Positions 45,981 to 53,714 of a DNA stretch of 64,000 nt are shown here, one piece after another. Below the pieces are notes generated by a model. It saw only the letters and a program-made list of their open reading frames with translations, did no database searches and was not told where the DNA came from. The position numbers were made by a program, and so were the translations under genes. The DNA lies in the NCBI RefSeq assembly GCF_002138415.1, contig NZ_CP015612.1:1156001-1220000 (forward strand), read 5' to 3'. The DNA comes from Stenotrophomonas maltophilia (GTDB taxonomy: Bacteria > Pseudomonadota > Gammaproteobacteria > Xanthomonadales > Xanthomonadaceae). Every line of letters begins with the position of its first letter. The first letter of the stretch is position 1.

Positions 45981-47198
45981 TCAGGGTGTGGAAGATGCGG
46001 CGGCCACGGCGGGCCGGTCGCGGAACAGCAGCAGGAAGGCGATCAGCACGACCAGCGCGACAGCGGCCGGGAACAGCCAGATCTGCTGCCAGTCGCGTCC
46101 GGCGGCCGTGGTGAAGTGCTCCACCACCGCGCCGGACAGGAAGGTGCCGATCAGCATGCCCACGCCGTACGTGGCCAGGGTGATGAATCCCTGCGCGCTG
46201 CTGCGCACGGCGGGGCCGGCATGGGCATCGGTGTAGATCTGGCCGGTGACGAAGAAGAAGTCGTAGCAGATGCCGTGCAGCACGATGCCGATCACCAGCA
46301 GCGAGAAGCCGCTGCCGGCATCGCCGAAGGCGAACAGGACGTAGCGCACCACCCAGGCCGCCATGCCGACCGCCAGCATGGTCTTCACCCCCAGCCGCAC
46401 GAACAGGAACGGCATGGCCAGCATCAGCAGCACTTCGGAGACCTGGCCCAGCGACTGCAGGCCCGCAGCGCCGCGCACGCCCAGGTCGTTGAGATACGGA
46501 TTGGTGAAGTTGTAGTAGAACGACAGCGGGATGCAGATGGCGATGGAAGCCAAGAAGAACACCAGGTAGGCACGCGACTTCAGCAGCCGCAATGAATCCA
46601 GCCCGAGGATCTGCCCCAGCCCGGCATCGCGCTGCTGTGCCAGTGGCGGCGTGTGCGGCAGGGTGAACGCATACAGGCCCAGTACCAGCGATGCCAGCGC
46701 GGCCATCCGGAAGGTGAGTTCAAGCCGGTGCGCCTGCTCCCAGCCCAGCCAGCCGATCAGCACACCGGCCACGATCCAGCCGACGCTGCCGGCCACGCGC
46801 ACCAGCGGGAACTGCTTCTCCGGCGACTGCATGTGCCGCATCGCCACGCTGTTGGCCAGCGCCAGCGTCGGCATGAACAGCAGCATGTAGCCCATCACGC
46901 AGGCGGAGAACGTGCTGAAGCTGTCTGCTGTGGAGGCCAGCCACAGCAGCACCGCACCGGCCAGGTGCAGCACCGCCAGGATGCGCTGCGCGGCGAAGTA
47001 ACGATCTGCGATCAGGCCGACCAGGAACGGCGCCACGATGGCGCCGATGGATTGGCTGAGGAAGGCCGTCGCTACCTGGCTCGCGCTGGCCTGCAGCGGG
47101 CCCTGCACCAGATAGGTGCCCAGGGTGACGAACCACGCCCCCCAGATGAAGAACTGCAGAAACATCATCGCGCCCAAGCGCGACATGGCGTGCGTCAT
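45981..47198 (-). CDS. MFS transporter, nucleoside:H+ symporter-like
   Basis: A 405-residue inner-membrane transporter with about 12 hydrophobic segments. The N-terminus [19 protein letters not shown] and [22 protein letters not shown] are hallmarks of the NupG-like nucleoside/H+ symporter family, members of which also occur as sugar transporters next to Gfo/Idh and TIM-barrel genes. It probably imports the keto sugar or its product. The start ATG at 47198 lies 27 bases after the upstream gene's stop. Confidence 0.9.
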   Translation of the reverse strand: MTHAMSRLGAMMFLQFFIWGAWFVTLGTYLVQGPLQASASQVATAFLSQSIGAIVAPFLVGLIADRYFAAQRILAVLHLAGAVLLWLASTADSFSTFSACVMGYMLLFMPTLALANSVAMRHMQSPEKQFPLVRVAGSVGWIVAGVLIGWLGWEQAHRLELTFRMAALASLVLGLYAFTLPHTPPLAQQRDAGLGQILGLDSLRLLKSRAYLVFFLASIAICIPLSFYYNFTNPYLNDLGVRGAAGLQSLGQVSEVLLMLAMPFLFVRLGVKTMLAVGMAAWVVRYVLFAFGDAGSGFSLLVIGIVLHGICYDFFFVTGQIYTDAHAGPAVRSSAQGFITLATYGVGMLIGTFLSGAVVEHFTTAAGRDWQQIWLFPAAVALVVLIAFLLLFRDRPAVAAASSTP

Positions 47199-47225
47199 GG
47201 CTTGCCCTCCCGGGGCGGTATCGGC

Positions 47226-48278
47226 TCAGATTCCCAGCATGCGGTGCAGTGATGCGGCGTCGGTGCCGCTGTCGGCGAAGTCGTCGAAGGCGCGCTCGGT
47301 CACACGGATGATGTGGTCGCGGATGAAGGCGGCACCCTCGCGTGCGCCGTCTTCCGGGTGCTTCAGGCAGCACTCCCATTCCAGTACCGCCCATCCGGGG
47401 AAGTCGTACTGGGCGAACTTGGAGAAGATCGCCTTGAAGTCGATCTGGCCGTCGCCGAGTGAACGGAACCGGCCCGGGCGATCGATCCAGTCCTGGTAGC
47501 CGCCGTAAACGCCGCTGCTGGCACTGGCGTGGTACTCCGCATCCTTCACGTGGAAGGCGCCGATGCGCGCGTGGTAGCGGTCGATGAAACCCAGGTAGTC
47601 CATCTGCTGCAGCAGCAGATGGCTGGGGTCGTACAGGATCTTCGCGCGCGGGTGATGGTCCACCACATCGAGGAAGCGCTCGAAGGTCGCGCCATCGTGC
47701 AGGTCCTCGCCGGGGTGGATCTCGAAGCACAGGTCCACGCCGCAGGCGTCGAACGCATCGAGGATGGGGCGCCAGCGGCGGCCGAGTTCGGCGAAGGCTT
47801 CCTCCACCAGTCCCGGTGGGCGCTGCGGCCAGGGATAGAAATAGGGCCAGGCCAATGCGCCGGAGAACGTGGCATGCGCGGTCAGCCCCAGGCGCTGGCT
47901 GGCTTTGGCAGCCAACACTAGCTGCTCCACTGCCCAGGCCTGGCGGGCGGCGGGATCGCCGCGTTTGTCCGCGGGTGCGAATCCGTCGAACAGGCTGTCG
48001 TAGGCAGGATGGACGGCAACCAGCTGCCCCTGCAGGTGGGTGGACAGCTCGGTGATCTGCACGCCGTGCCCGGCCAGCATGCCGGCAATATCGTCGCAGT
48101 ACGCCTGGCTGCGCGCGGCCTCGGCCAGATCGAACAGGTGGGGCGCGCCGGTGGGGACTTGTACGCCAGAATAGCCTAGACCCGCGGCCCATCCGGCCAG
48201 CGTGTCCAGCCGATCAAAAGGAGCTGCGTCGCCGATGAACTGCGCCAGGAACAGCGCTGGACCCTTGAGCGTCTTCAA
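47226..48278 (-). CDS. Cytosolic TIM-barrel sugar isomerase/epimerase
   Basis: A 350-residue barrel enzyme without a signal peptide. Motifs are GPALFLAQFIGDAAPF, the FSGALAWPYFYPWPQRPPG block, GVDLCFEIHPGEDLHDGATFERFL, LYDPSHLLLQQMDYLGFIDRY, HVKDAEYHASASSGVYGG, and ALEWECCLKHPEDGAREGA. The metal-binding glutamate, aspartate and histidines in these segments are typical. The start is TTG at 48278 with GAGGGCG 8 bases upstream; a longer frame from TTG 48299 would lie inside operator B. First gene of the minus arm, directly under operator B. It likely isomerises the imported sugar. Confidence 0.88.
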   Translation of the reverse strand: MKTLKGPALFLAQFIGDAAPFDRLDTLAGWAAGLGYSGVQVPTGAPHLFDLAEAARSQAYCDDIAGMLAGHGVQITELSTHLQGQLVAVHPAYDSLFDGFAPADKRGDPAARQAWAVEQLVLAAKASQRLGLTAHATFSGALAWPYFYPWPQRPPGLVEEAFAELGRRWRPILDAFDACGVDLCFEIHPGEDLHDGATFERFLDVVDHHPRAKILYDPSHLLLQQMDYLGFIDRYHARIGAFHVKDAEYHASASSGVYGGYQDWIDRPGRFRSLGDGQIDFKAIFSKFAQYDFPGWAVLEWECCLKHPEDGAREGAAFIRDHIIRVTERAFDDFADSGTDAASLHRMLGI

Positions 48279-48294
48279 CGTGATTCGCCCTCGA

Positions 48295-48313
48295 TGCAAT
48301 CGATTGCATTATC
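48295..48313 (-). promoter_or_regulatory. LacI-type operator B (TGCAATCGATTGCA) and -10 box GATAAT
   Basis: The palindrome occupies 48295-48308 and is identical to operator A. On the minus strand GATAAT (48313-48308) ends in the palindrome's first base, the same one-base overlap as at operator A. The site is also about 66 bases upstream of the divergent LacI ATG, so autoregulation is possible. Confidence 0.8.
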
Positions 48314-48373
48314 CTAGCAGGGGCTCACGCAGGGCCTGTTGTGCACTGCACAGCGGACAGGAGGACTAACGCC

Positions 48374-49381
48374 ATGGCCACCATCTACGACATCGCAAAG
48401 CACGTCGGCGTCTCCGCAGGCACGGTGTCGCGGGCGCTTTCCCGGCCGGACAAAGTGCTGCCTGCCACCCGCGCGCGCATCGAGCAGGCCGCTGCCGCGC
48501 TGGGGTATGTGCCCAACACGGTGGCCCGCACGCTGAAGACCCAGCGCAGCGGCAAGATCCTGGTCACCGTCCCGGACATCGCCAATCCGTTCTTCGCGCA
48601 GATCCTGCAGGGTGCGGAGGAGGCCGCGCAGGCGGTCGGCTACGCGGTCCTGCTGGGCGATACCCAGCATCAACCCGACCGTGAGGAGCGCTACGCGCAG
48701 ATGCTCCGGCGCAACGAGGCCGACGGCATGATCGTGCTGGGGCATCGCCTGCCACCCACCGCGCGCGAGATCGTCGAACAGCGCGGTGCCGCTGCGCCTG
48801 TGGTCAACGGCTGCGAGTTCGATCCCGCGCTGGGCATTCCCAGCGTCCACATCGACAATGCGGCCGCCGCGCGCGCGGTGATGGAGCATCTGTACGGGCT
48901 GGGACACGAACGGATTGCCGTGGTCGGTGGGCCACCTGACAACCCGCTGCACCAGCAGCGCATGGAAGGCGTGCGCAGTGCCGCCAAGGCGCGTGGTCGC
49001 CTGCGCCAGCTGAACATCGTGCCGGGTGACTTTTCGGTCGAGTCGGGCCATGCCGCCGCGATGTCGATGTTGGCCGCCGCGCCGGTACCGACTGCGGTGT
49101 TCTGTTTCAGCGACCAGATGGCGCTGGGCACTCTGGCGGCCTGCCGGGAGCTGGGCATCCGCGTGCCGGAGGACCTGTCCATCGTCGGCTTTGACGACCT
49201 GGCCTCCTCGCGCTACCTCACGCCGCCGCTGACGACGATCAGGCAGCCGATGCGGGAGATTGGTGAGCGCGCGGTCAACCTGCTGCTTGCCATCATCGAA
49301 CACGTGGATGTGCCCCTGCAGCAGACGCTGGAGTTCAGCCTGATGCTGCGGGGCTCGACGGCTGTACCCAGGGCCGGGTAA
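48374..49381 (+). CDS. LacI family repressor of the 3-keto-glycoside island
   Basis: A 335-residue LacI/GalR protein. Helix-turn-helix IYDIAKHVGVSAGTVSRALSR at about 4-24, hinge NTVARTLKTQRSGKI, then VTVPDIANPFFAQILQGAEEAAQ and the C-terminal GFDDLASSRYLTPPLTTIRQPM. It is divergent from the minus-strand arm with operator B between them, and operator A guards the other arm, so it most likely represses both and is released by a sugar intermediate. ATG at 48374 follows GGAGGAC. The open frame upstream to 48341 is not supported. Confidence 0.94.
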   Translation: MATIYDIAKHVGVSAGTVSRALSRPDKVLPATRARIEQAAAALGYVPNTVARTLKTQRSGKILVTVPDIANPFFAQILQGAEEAAQAVGYAVLLGDTQHQPDREERYAQMLRRNEADGMIVLGHRLPPTAREIVEQRGAAAPVVNGCEFDPALGIPSVHIDNAAAARAVMEHLYGLGHERIAVVGGPPDNPLHQQRMEGVRSAAKARGRLRQLNIVPGDFSVESGHAAAMSMLAAAPVPTAVFCFSDQMALGTLAACRELGIRVPEDLSIVGFDDLASSRYLTPPLTTIRQPMREIGERAVNLLLAIIEHVDVPLQQTLEFSLMLRGSTAVPRAG

Positions 49382-49495
49382 GGGCAGGGCCGCTGCCGAG
49401 TTCTTGATCCCGAATTGACGCTGAGCTGTCAGACTCGGCATGGGCAGCCCGGCAAGGGCCGGGGTGGAACGTGCGATCGCGCAAGGGGGTCGGCA

Positions 49496-50548
49496 ATGCC
49501 GTTCTTGACTGACTCGACGGAAGTCGCAGTCGAAGGCATCGGCGCGGCACGTCGCATCGGCTGGATGCGCTTCGTGGGCAATGGGCTGGGCGCGATTCCC
49601 ATCGCCTCGATCATTCTTGAACGTCAGGACGGCCCGTGGGCCTGGGTGTTGCTGCTGCTCAACGCGCTGGCCTGGCCGGCGCTCGCGCTGGTGCTGACCC
49701 AGCGCTCACGGCAGCCTGCGGTGGTCCAGTTCCGTTGCATGGTGGTTGATTCCTTCTTTGGCGGTGGCTGGATCGCCTTCATGGGACTCAGCGTGGTACC
49801 CAGTGCGTTGTTCGCCGCGCTGCTGGTCGCCGACAAGATCGCCGCCGGTGGGGTGAAGCTGGCGGTACGGGCCACACTGGCACTGGTAGCGGGATTCGCG
49901 CTCACCTGGTGGGGGCTCGGGTTTCCTTACCAGCCGGTGTCATCGCAGCGCACGATCGTGCTCAGCGTGCCGTTTCTGTTCGTCTACGGCATCGGGCTGA
50001 GCATCCTCAGCTGGCAGCTGGCACGCCGGGTCAAATCGCAGAACCGGCAGCTGCAGCGGCTGAGCCGGATGGACCCGCTGGTGGAGCTGGCCAACCGCGG
50101 CTTCCTGATCGTGCGTGCGCAGCAGGCACTGGACAAGGCGCAGGGGCAGGGTGGCTTTGCCTGCCTGCTGATGCTTGATGTGGATGACTTCAAGCGCATC
50201 AATGACTCGCACGGTCATCGCGCCGGGGACGAAGTGCTGCGCCATATCGCCTCCACCTTGCGCGCCTTCGCCCGGCCCGGCGATACCCCTGCGCGGCTGG
50301 GAGGCGACGAGTTCGTCGTGCTGCTGCAGGACTGTGCGCCCGTCGATGCGATGCATGTGGCAGAGCGGGTTCGGCTGCAACTTCTGGAGGCAGCACGGCA
50401 GGCAACCCCGGGCATCAAGTTCAGCGTCAGCATCGGAATCGCGGCGACGCCGCGCGGTGGCAGCGTCGAGGACTGGCTGGCACTGGCCGACCGCGCGCTC
50501 TACCACGCCAAGCGCCAGGGCAAGAACAACGCCAGCTATGGCGAATGA
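49496..50548 (+). CDS. MASE2-GGDEF diguanylate cyclase
   Basis: A 350-residue membrane enzyme making cyclic di-GMP. Residues about 20-175 match the MASE2 membrane sensor (GWMRFVGNGLGAIPIASIILER, LLLLNALAWPALALVL, VVDSFFGGGWIAFMGLSVVPS), with about five hydrophobic segments. The catalytic GGDEF is intact (ARLGGDEFVVLLQ) and the inhibitory I-site RxxD (RPGD) lies five residues before it, so feedback by c-di-GMP is expected. The start at 49496 has AAGGGGGT upstream. Its 3' end overlaps the convergent LysR gene by 13 bases. Confidence 0.93.
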   Translation: MPFLTDSTEVAVEGIGAARRIGWMRFVGNGLGAIPIASIILERQDGPWAWVLLLLNALAWPALALVLTQRSRQPAVVQFRCMVVDSFFGGGWIAFMGLSVVPSALFAALLVADKIAAGGVKLAVRATLALVAGFALTWWGLGFPYQPVSSQRTIVLSVPFLFVYGIGLSILSWQLARRVKSQNRQLQRLSRMDPLVELANRGFLIVRAQQALDKAQGQGGFACLLMLDVDDFKRINDSHGHRAGDEVLRHIASTLRAFARPGDTPARLGGDEFVVLLQDCAPVDAMHVAERVRLQLLEAARQATPGIKFSVSIGIAATPRGGSVEDWLALADRALYHAKRQGKNNASYGE

Positions 50549-51432
50549 GGTGTTGCCACGTCTCTGGCACAGGCCAGCAGCTGGGCGGCCGTTGCCGGAG
50601 GCTCGCAGCGCACCGCCAACTGCAGCCTGGTGGTCGGCATGCCCAGTTCCAGCGCAACAAAAGCCAGGCCGCTGCGGTGCATGCTCTGCATTGACGCCGG
50701 CACGATGGCGATACCCAGGCCGGCGGCGGCAAGGTTGATCGCTGAAGCCACCTGCGGCGCTTCCTGCTGGATGGCCGGGGTGAACCCCTGGCTGCGGCAG
50801 GCGGCGACCACGTCTGCACTCAGGCCCTGGCCCGATTTCCGCGAGAACAGGATGAAACGCTCATCGCGCAGCTCGACCAGCGCGATGCTCGTCCGGCACG
50901 CCAACGCGTGATCGGTCGGCAGCACCGCCACCAGCGGCTCGGCACTGAGTTGCTGTGTCACCCGTTCACCGCTACCGGAAAACGGCGGGCGCACGATCAC
51001 TGCATCGAGCTCACCGTCATCCAGGCGCCGGACCAGGGATTCACTGCCATCTTCGACCAGCTGCACCTGCACTGCCGGATGTGCCCGCTGGAAGCTGCGC
51101 ATCAGCGCGGTGACCACCTCGTTGTAGGTTGCCGATTCGGTCAACCCCAATGTCAACGTGCCGACCTCGCCGCGGGCGGCGCGCAATGCCTCTTCCTTGG
51201 CCTGGTCGACGCGCGCGAGGATGTCCTCCGCCGCTTTCCAGAACACCCGCCCGGCATCGCTGAGCACGATGCCGCGTCCCTGGCGATGAAACAACGGCGT
51301 TCCGATCTCTTCCTCCAGTGCACGGATCTGCTGCCCCAGCGGCGGCTGGGCAATGTGCAGGGCTTCGGCGGCCCTGGTGAAGCTCTGCAGCTGGGCGGTC
51401 ATGACGAAGTAGCGCAGGTGGCGCAGTTCCAT
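50536..51432 (-). CDS. LysR family transcriptional regulator
   Basis: A 298-residue LTTR with the helix-turn-helix MELRHLRYFVMTAQLQSFTRAAEALHIAQPPLGQQIRALEEEIG-type N-terminus (given here by blocks LRHLRYFV and AQPPLGQQI). The effector domain has SATYNEVVTALMRSF and GLGIAIVPASMQ. It is divergent from the isocitrate-lyase-family gene, 108 bases away, so it probably regulates that gene. The start is set at 51432; the longer frame to 51579 would run through the intergenic dyad. Effector unknown. Confidence 0.93.
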   Translation of the reverse strand: MELRHLRYFVMTAQLQSFTRAAEALHIAQPPLGQQIRALEEEIGTPLFHRQGRGIVLSDAGRVFWKAAEDILARVDQAKEEALRAARGEVGTLTLGLTESATYNEVVTALMRSFQRAHPAVQVQLVEDGSESLVRRLDDGELDAVIVRPPFSGSGERVTQQLSAEPLVAVLPTDHALACRTSIALVELRDERFILFSRKSGQGLSADVVAACRSQGFTPAIQQEAPQVASAINLAAAGLGIAIVPASMQSMHRSGLAFVALELGMPTTRLQLAVRCEPPATAAQLLACARDVATPHSP

Positions 51433-51477
51433 TGGAACCTCAGACGTTCTGATGCTGTACGAACACGGTATTGGACG

Positions 51478-51492
51478 GTCGCCGGTGGCGAC
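51478..51492. promoter_or_regulatory. 15-base dyad in the LysR / lyase divergent region
   Basis: GTCGCC-GGT-GGCGAC is a perfect dyad lying right behind a -35-like TTGGAC (51471-51476) that could serve the lyase gene. It is a candidate LysR binding site, though LTTR sites usually follow T-N11-A. Confidence 0.4.
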
Positions 51493-51540
51493 AACATCAT
51501 CGGTATCCCACGCCAAATGTCCATCTGCAAGGGAGACCAC

Positions 51541-52392
51541 ATGAAGAAGACACGCCAGCTGCGTAACCTGCTTGGGCACGGCCGCAGCGTGATCGCACCG
51601 GGGGTCTTCGACGGCCTGTCGGCCCGCCTGGTGGAGCTGGCCGGGTTCGAGGCGGTGTATGCCAGTGGCGGCGCCATCGCGCGTTCGGCCGGCATGCCCG
51701 ACATCGGGCTGCTCGGATTCACCGAAGTACTGGCGCAGATCGAGCGGATCGTGGATGCCTGCGACCTGCCGGTGGTCGCCGACGCCGACACCGGCTTCGG
51801 CAGCACCGCCAACGTGGAGCGTACGGTGCGCGCATTCGAGCGGGCAGGCGTCGCCGCGCTACACATCGAGGACCAGACGTTTCCCAAACGCTGCGGGCAC
51901 CTGGATGACAAGACACTGGTCGACACAGGCGAGATGTGCACGAAGATCAGAGTCGCCTGCCAGGCGCGGCGCGATCCGGAGCTGATGATCATTGCGCGTA
52001 CCGATGCCATCGCCTGCGAGGGACTGGACGCAGCCATCGGACGGGCGCAGGCCTATGTGGACGCGGGCGCGGACATGATCTTCGTCGAGGCACCGGAAAC
52101 CCTGGAACAGATCGAGGCGATCTCGCAGCGGGTGCCCGGGCCGAAGCTGATCAACATGTTCCACAGTGGCAAGACGCCGCTGGTGCCAGTGGAACGGCTG
52201 GCCGAACTCGACTACCGGTTGGTGATCATCCCCTCGGACCTGCAACGGGCCGCGATCCGGGCCATGCAGCGCACGCTGCAGGAGATCGCCGCAAGCGGGG
52301 ACAGCAGACGTATTGCCGGCGAGCTGGTCAGCTTCGGCGAACGCGAGACGATCGTGCGCACGGCGCGGTATCTGGCCCTGGACCGGGTGTGA
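51541..52392 (+). CDS. Isocitrate lyase / PEP mutase superfamily protein
   Basis: A 283-residue lyase of the 2-methylisocitrate lyase / oxaloacetate decarboxylase group. The family motif FPKRCGH (the KKCGH-type loop with the catalytic cysteine) is near residue 118, metal-binding DADTGFGS is at about 80-87, and IIARTDA and FVEAPETLEQI follow. Length fits the short members of the family. The substrate cannot be decided among methylisocitrate, dimethylmalate, oxaloacetate or similar. ATG at 51541 has AAGGGAGA upstream. It is divergent from a LysR regulator. Confidence 0.9.
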   Translation: MKKTRQLRNLLGHGRSVIAPGVFDGLSARLVELAGFEAVYASGGAIARSAGMPDIGLLGFTEVLAQIERIVDACDLPVVADADTGFGSTANVERTVRAFERAGVAALHIEDQTFPKRCGHLDDKTLVDTGEMCTKIRVACQARRDPELMIIARTDAIACEGLDAAIGRAQAYVDAGADMIFVEAPETLEQIEAISQRVPGPKLINMFHSGKTPLVPVERLAELDYRLVIIPSDLQRAAIRAMQRTLQEIAASGDSRRIAGELVSFGERETIVRTARYLALDRV

Positions 52393-52526
52393 TTCCGGCG
52401 TGATCCCGGAGGTGTCGACGGGCGGGTCAGGGGGGCGCAATCCTCGTGTAGATGCCCGTTCATCCTGAACCCGGAATCGTCGCCGCCAATCCTCTACCAT
52501 GAGCCACCCCGCCCGGACGCGCTCCC

Positions 52527-53552
52527 ATGCAAGACGCTCTCATTGCCCAGCCCAAGCCCCCCGTCCCGAGGATCGCGGCCTGGCTGATGATGCTGCTGGG
52601 CATGTGGCTGGCGTTGAAACTGGGCCTGGTGGTGACCCTGTTGTCGGGCCTGCTGGTGTTCCAGCTGACCCACCTGCTGGCCTCCACAGTGGAGGGCAAG
52701 CTGCCGCCAGGTCGGGCGCGGGCCATCGCGGTGATCGTGCTGTCAGCGGTGATCATCAGCGCGCTGGTGCTGGCCGGCATCGGCGTGGCGTCGTTCTTCC
52801 GCAACGAGACCGGCGGGCCGGACGCGCTGCTGGCGCGGCTGATGGACATCCTCAATTCGTCGCGCCACCAGGTACCGGCGCTGCTGCAGCCGTATATCCC
52901 CGAGGACATGCCGGCGCTGCGCGCGGCGCTGAATGACTGGGCCGCCGAGCACCAGCGCCAGCTGGGCGTCGCCGGCACGTCCGTGGTGCAGGTGGGCGTA
53001 CGCGTGCTGATCGGCATGGTGCTGGGCGCGATGATCGCGCTGTATGACGAATTGCCGCTGCCGAAGATGGGGCCGCTGGCGCAGGAGCTGATCGGGCGCA
53101 CCAGCCGGCTGGCCACCGCGTTCCGCCAGGTGGTGTTCGCGCAGGTGAAGATCTCGCTGCTCAACACCGTGTTCACCGCCATCTTCCTGCTGGGCGTGCT
53201 GCCGCTGTTCGGCGTGCACCTGCCACTGTCCAAGACACTGGTGCTGATCACCTTCATCGCCGGCCTGCTGCCGGTGGTGGGCAATATCATTTCCAACACG
53301 ATCATCACCATCGTCGCGCTGTCGGTCTCGTTCTACGTGGCCGTGGCCGCGCTGCTGTACCTGATCGTGATCCACAAACTGGAGTACTTCCTCAACGCGC
53401 GCATCGTCGGGGGCGAGATCCAGGCGCGTGCCTGGGAGCTGCTGCTGGCCATGCTGGTGATGGAGGCAGCCTTCGGCCTGCCGGGCTTGGTCGCCGCGCC
53501 GGTGTTCTACGCCTACGTGAAGCGCGAACTGGTCGACCAGCGCTGGATCTAG
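52527..53552 (+). CDS. AI-2E family transporter-like membrane protein
   Basis: A 341-residue inner-membrane protein with about seven hydrophobic segments and the family pattern ending LVAAPVFYAYVKRELVDQ, with LIGRTSRLATAFRQVVFAQVKISLLNT and FIAGLLPVVGNIISNTIITIVAL in the middle. AI-2E proteins (formerly UPF0118) have been proposed to export AI-2 or to be ion antiporters; the activity here is unknown. The upstream 134 bases contain no clear promoter. Monocistronic. Confidence 0.9.
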   Translation: MQDALIAQPKPPVPRIAAWLMMLLGMWLALKLGLVVTLLSGLLVFQLTHLLASTVEGKLPPGRARAIAVIVLSAVIISALVLAGIGVASFFRNETGGPDALLARLMDILNSSRHQVPALLQPYIPEDMPALRAALNDWAAEHQRQLGVAGTSVVQVGVRVLIGMVLGAMIALYDELPLPKMGPLAQELIGRTSRLATAFRQVVFAQVKISLLNTVFTAIFLLGVLPLFGVHLPLSKTLVLITFIAGLLPVVGNIISNTIITIVALSVSFYVAVAALLYLIVIHKLEYFLNARIVGGEIQARAWELLLAMLVMEAAFGLPGLVAAPVFYAYVKRELVDQRWI

Positions 53553-53714
53553 TACGGCGGGATGTGACGCATTCGCCCCAGCCAAGCGCTTGGTGAGACC
53601 TTGCCGGCGCATTCGCGGTGACTGCGGTATACCCGTGGTCACGGTTCGCGCGGCACTGGCTTGGCGCTGCCGGGACTGGCGGCTACAGTGATCCGCACTT
53701 CAGGGGAAATTTGC

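Noticed and set aside
53553..53714. Extra small gene between the AI-2E gene and the second diguanylate cyclase.
   Set aside because: Short frames exist but none has a ribosome site or recognisable sequence.
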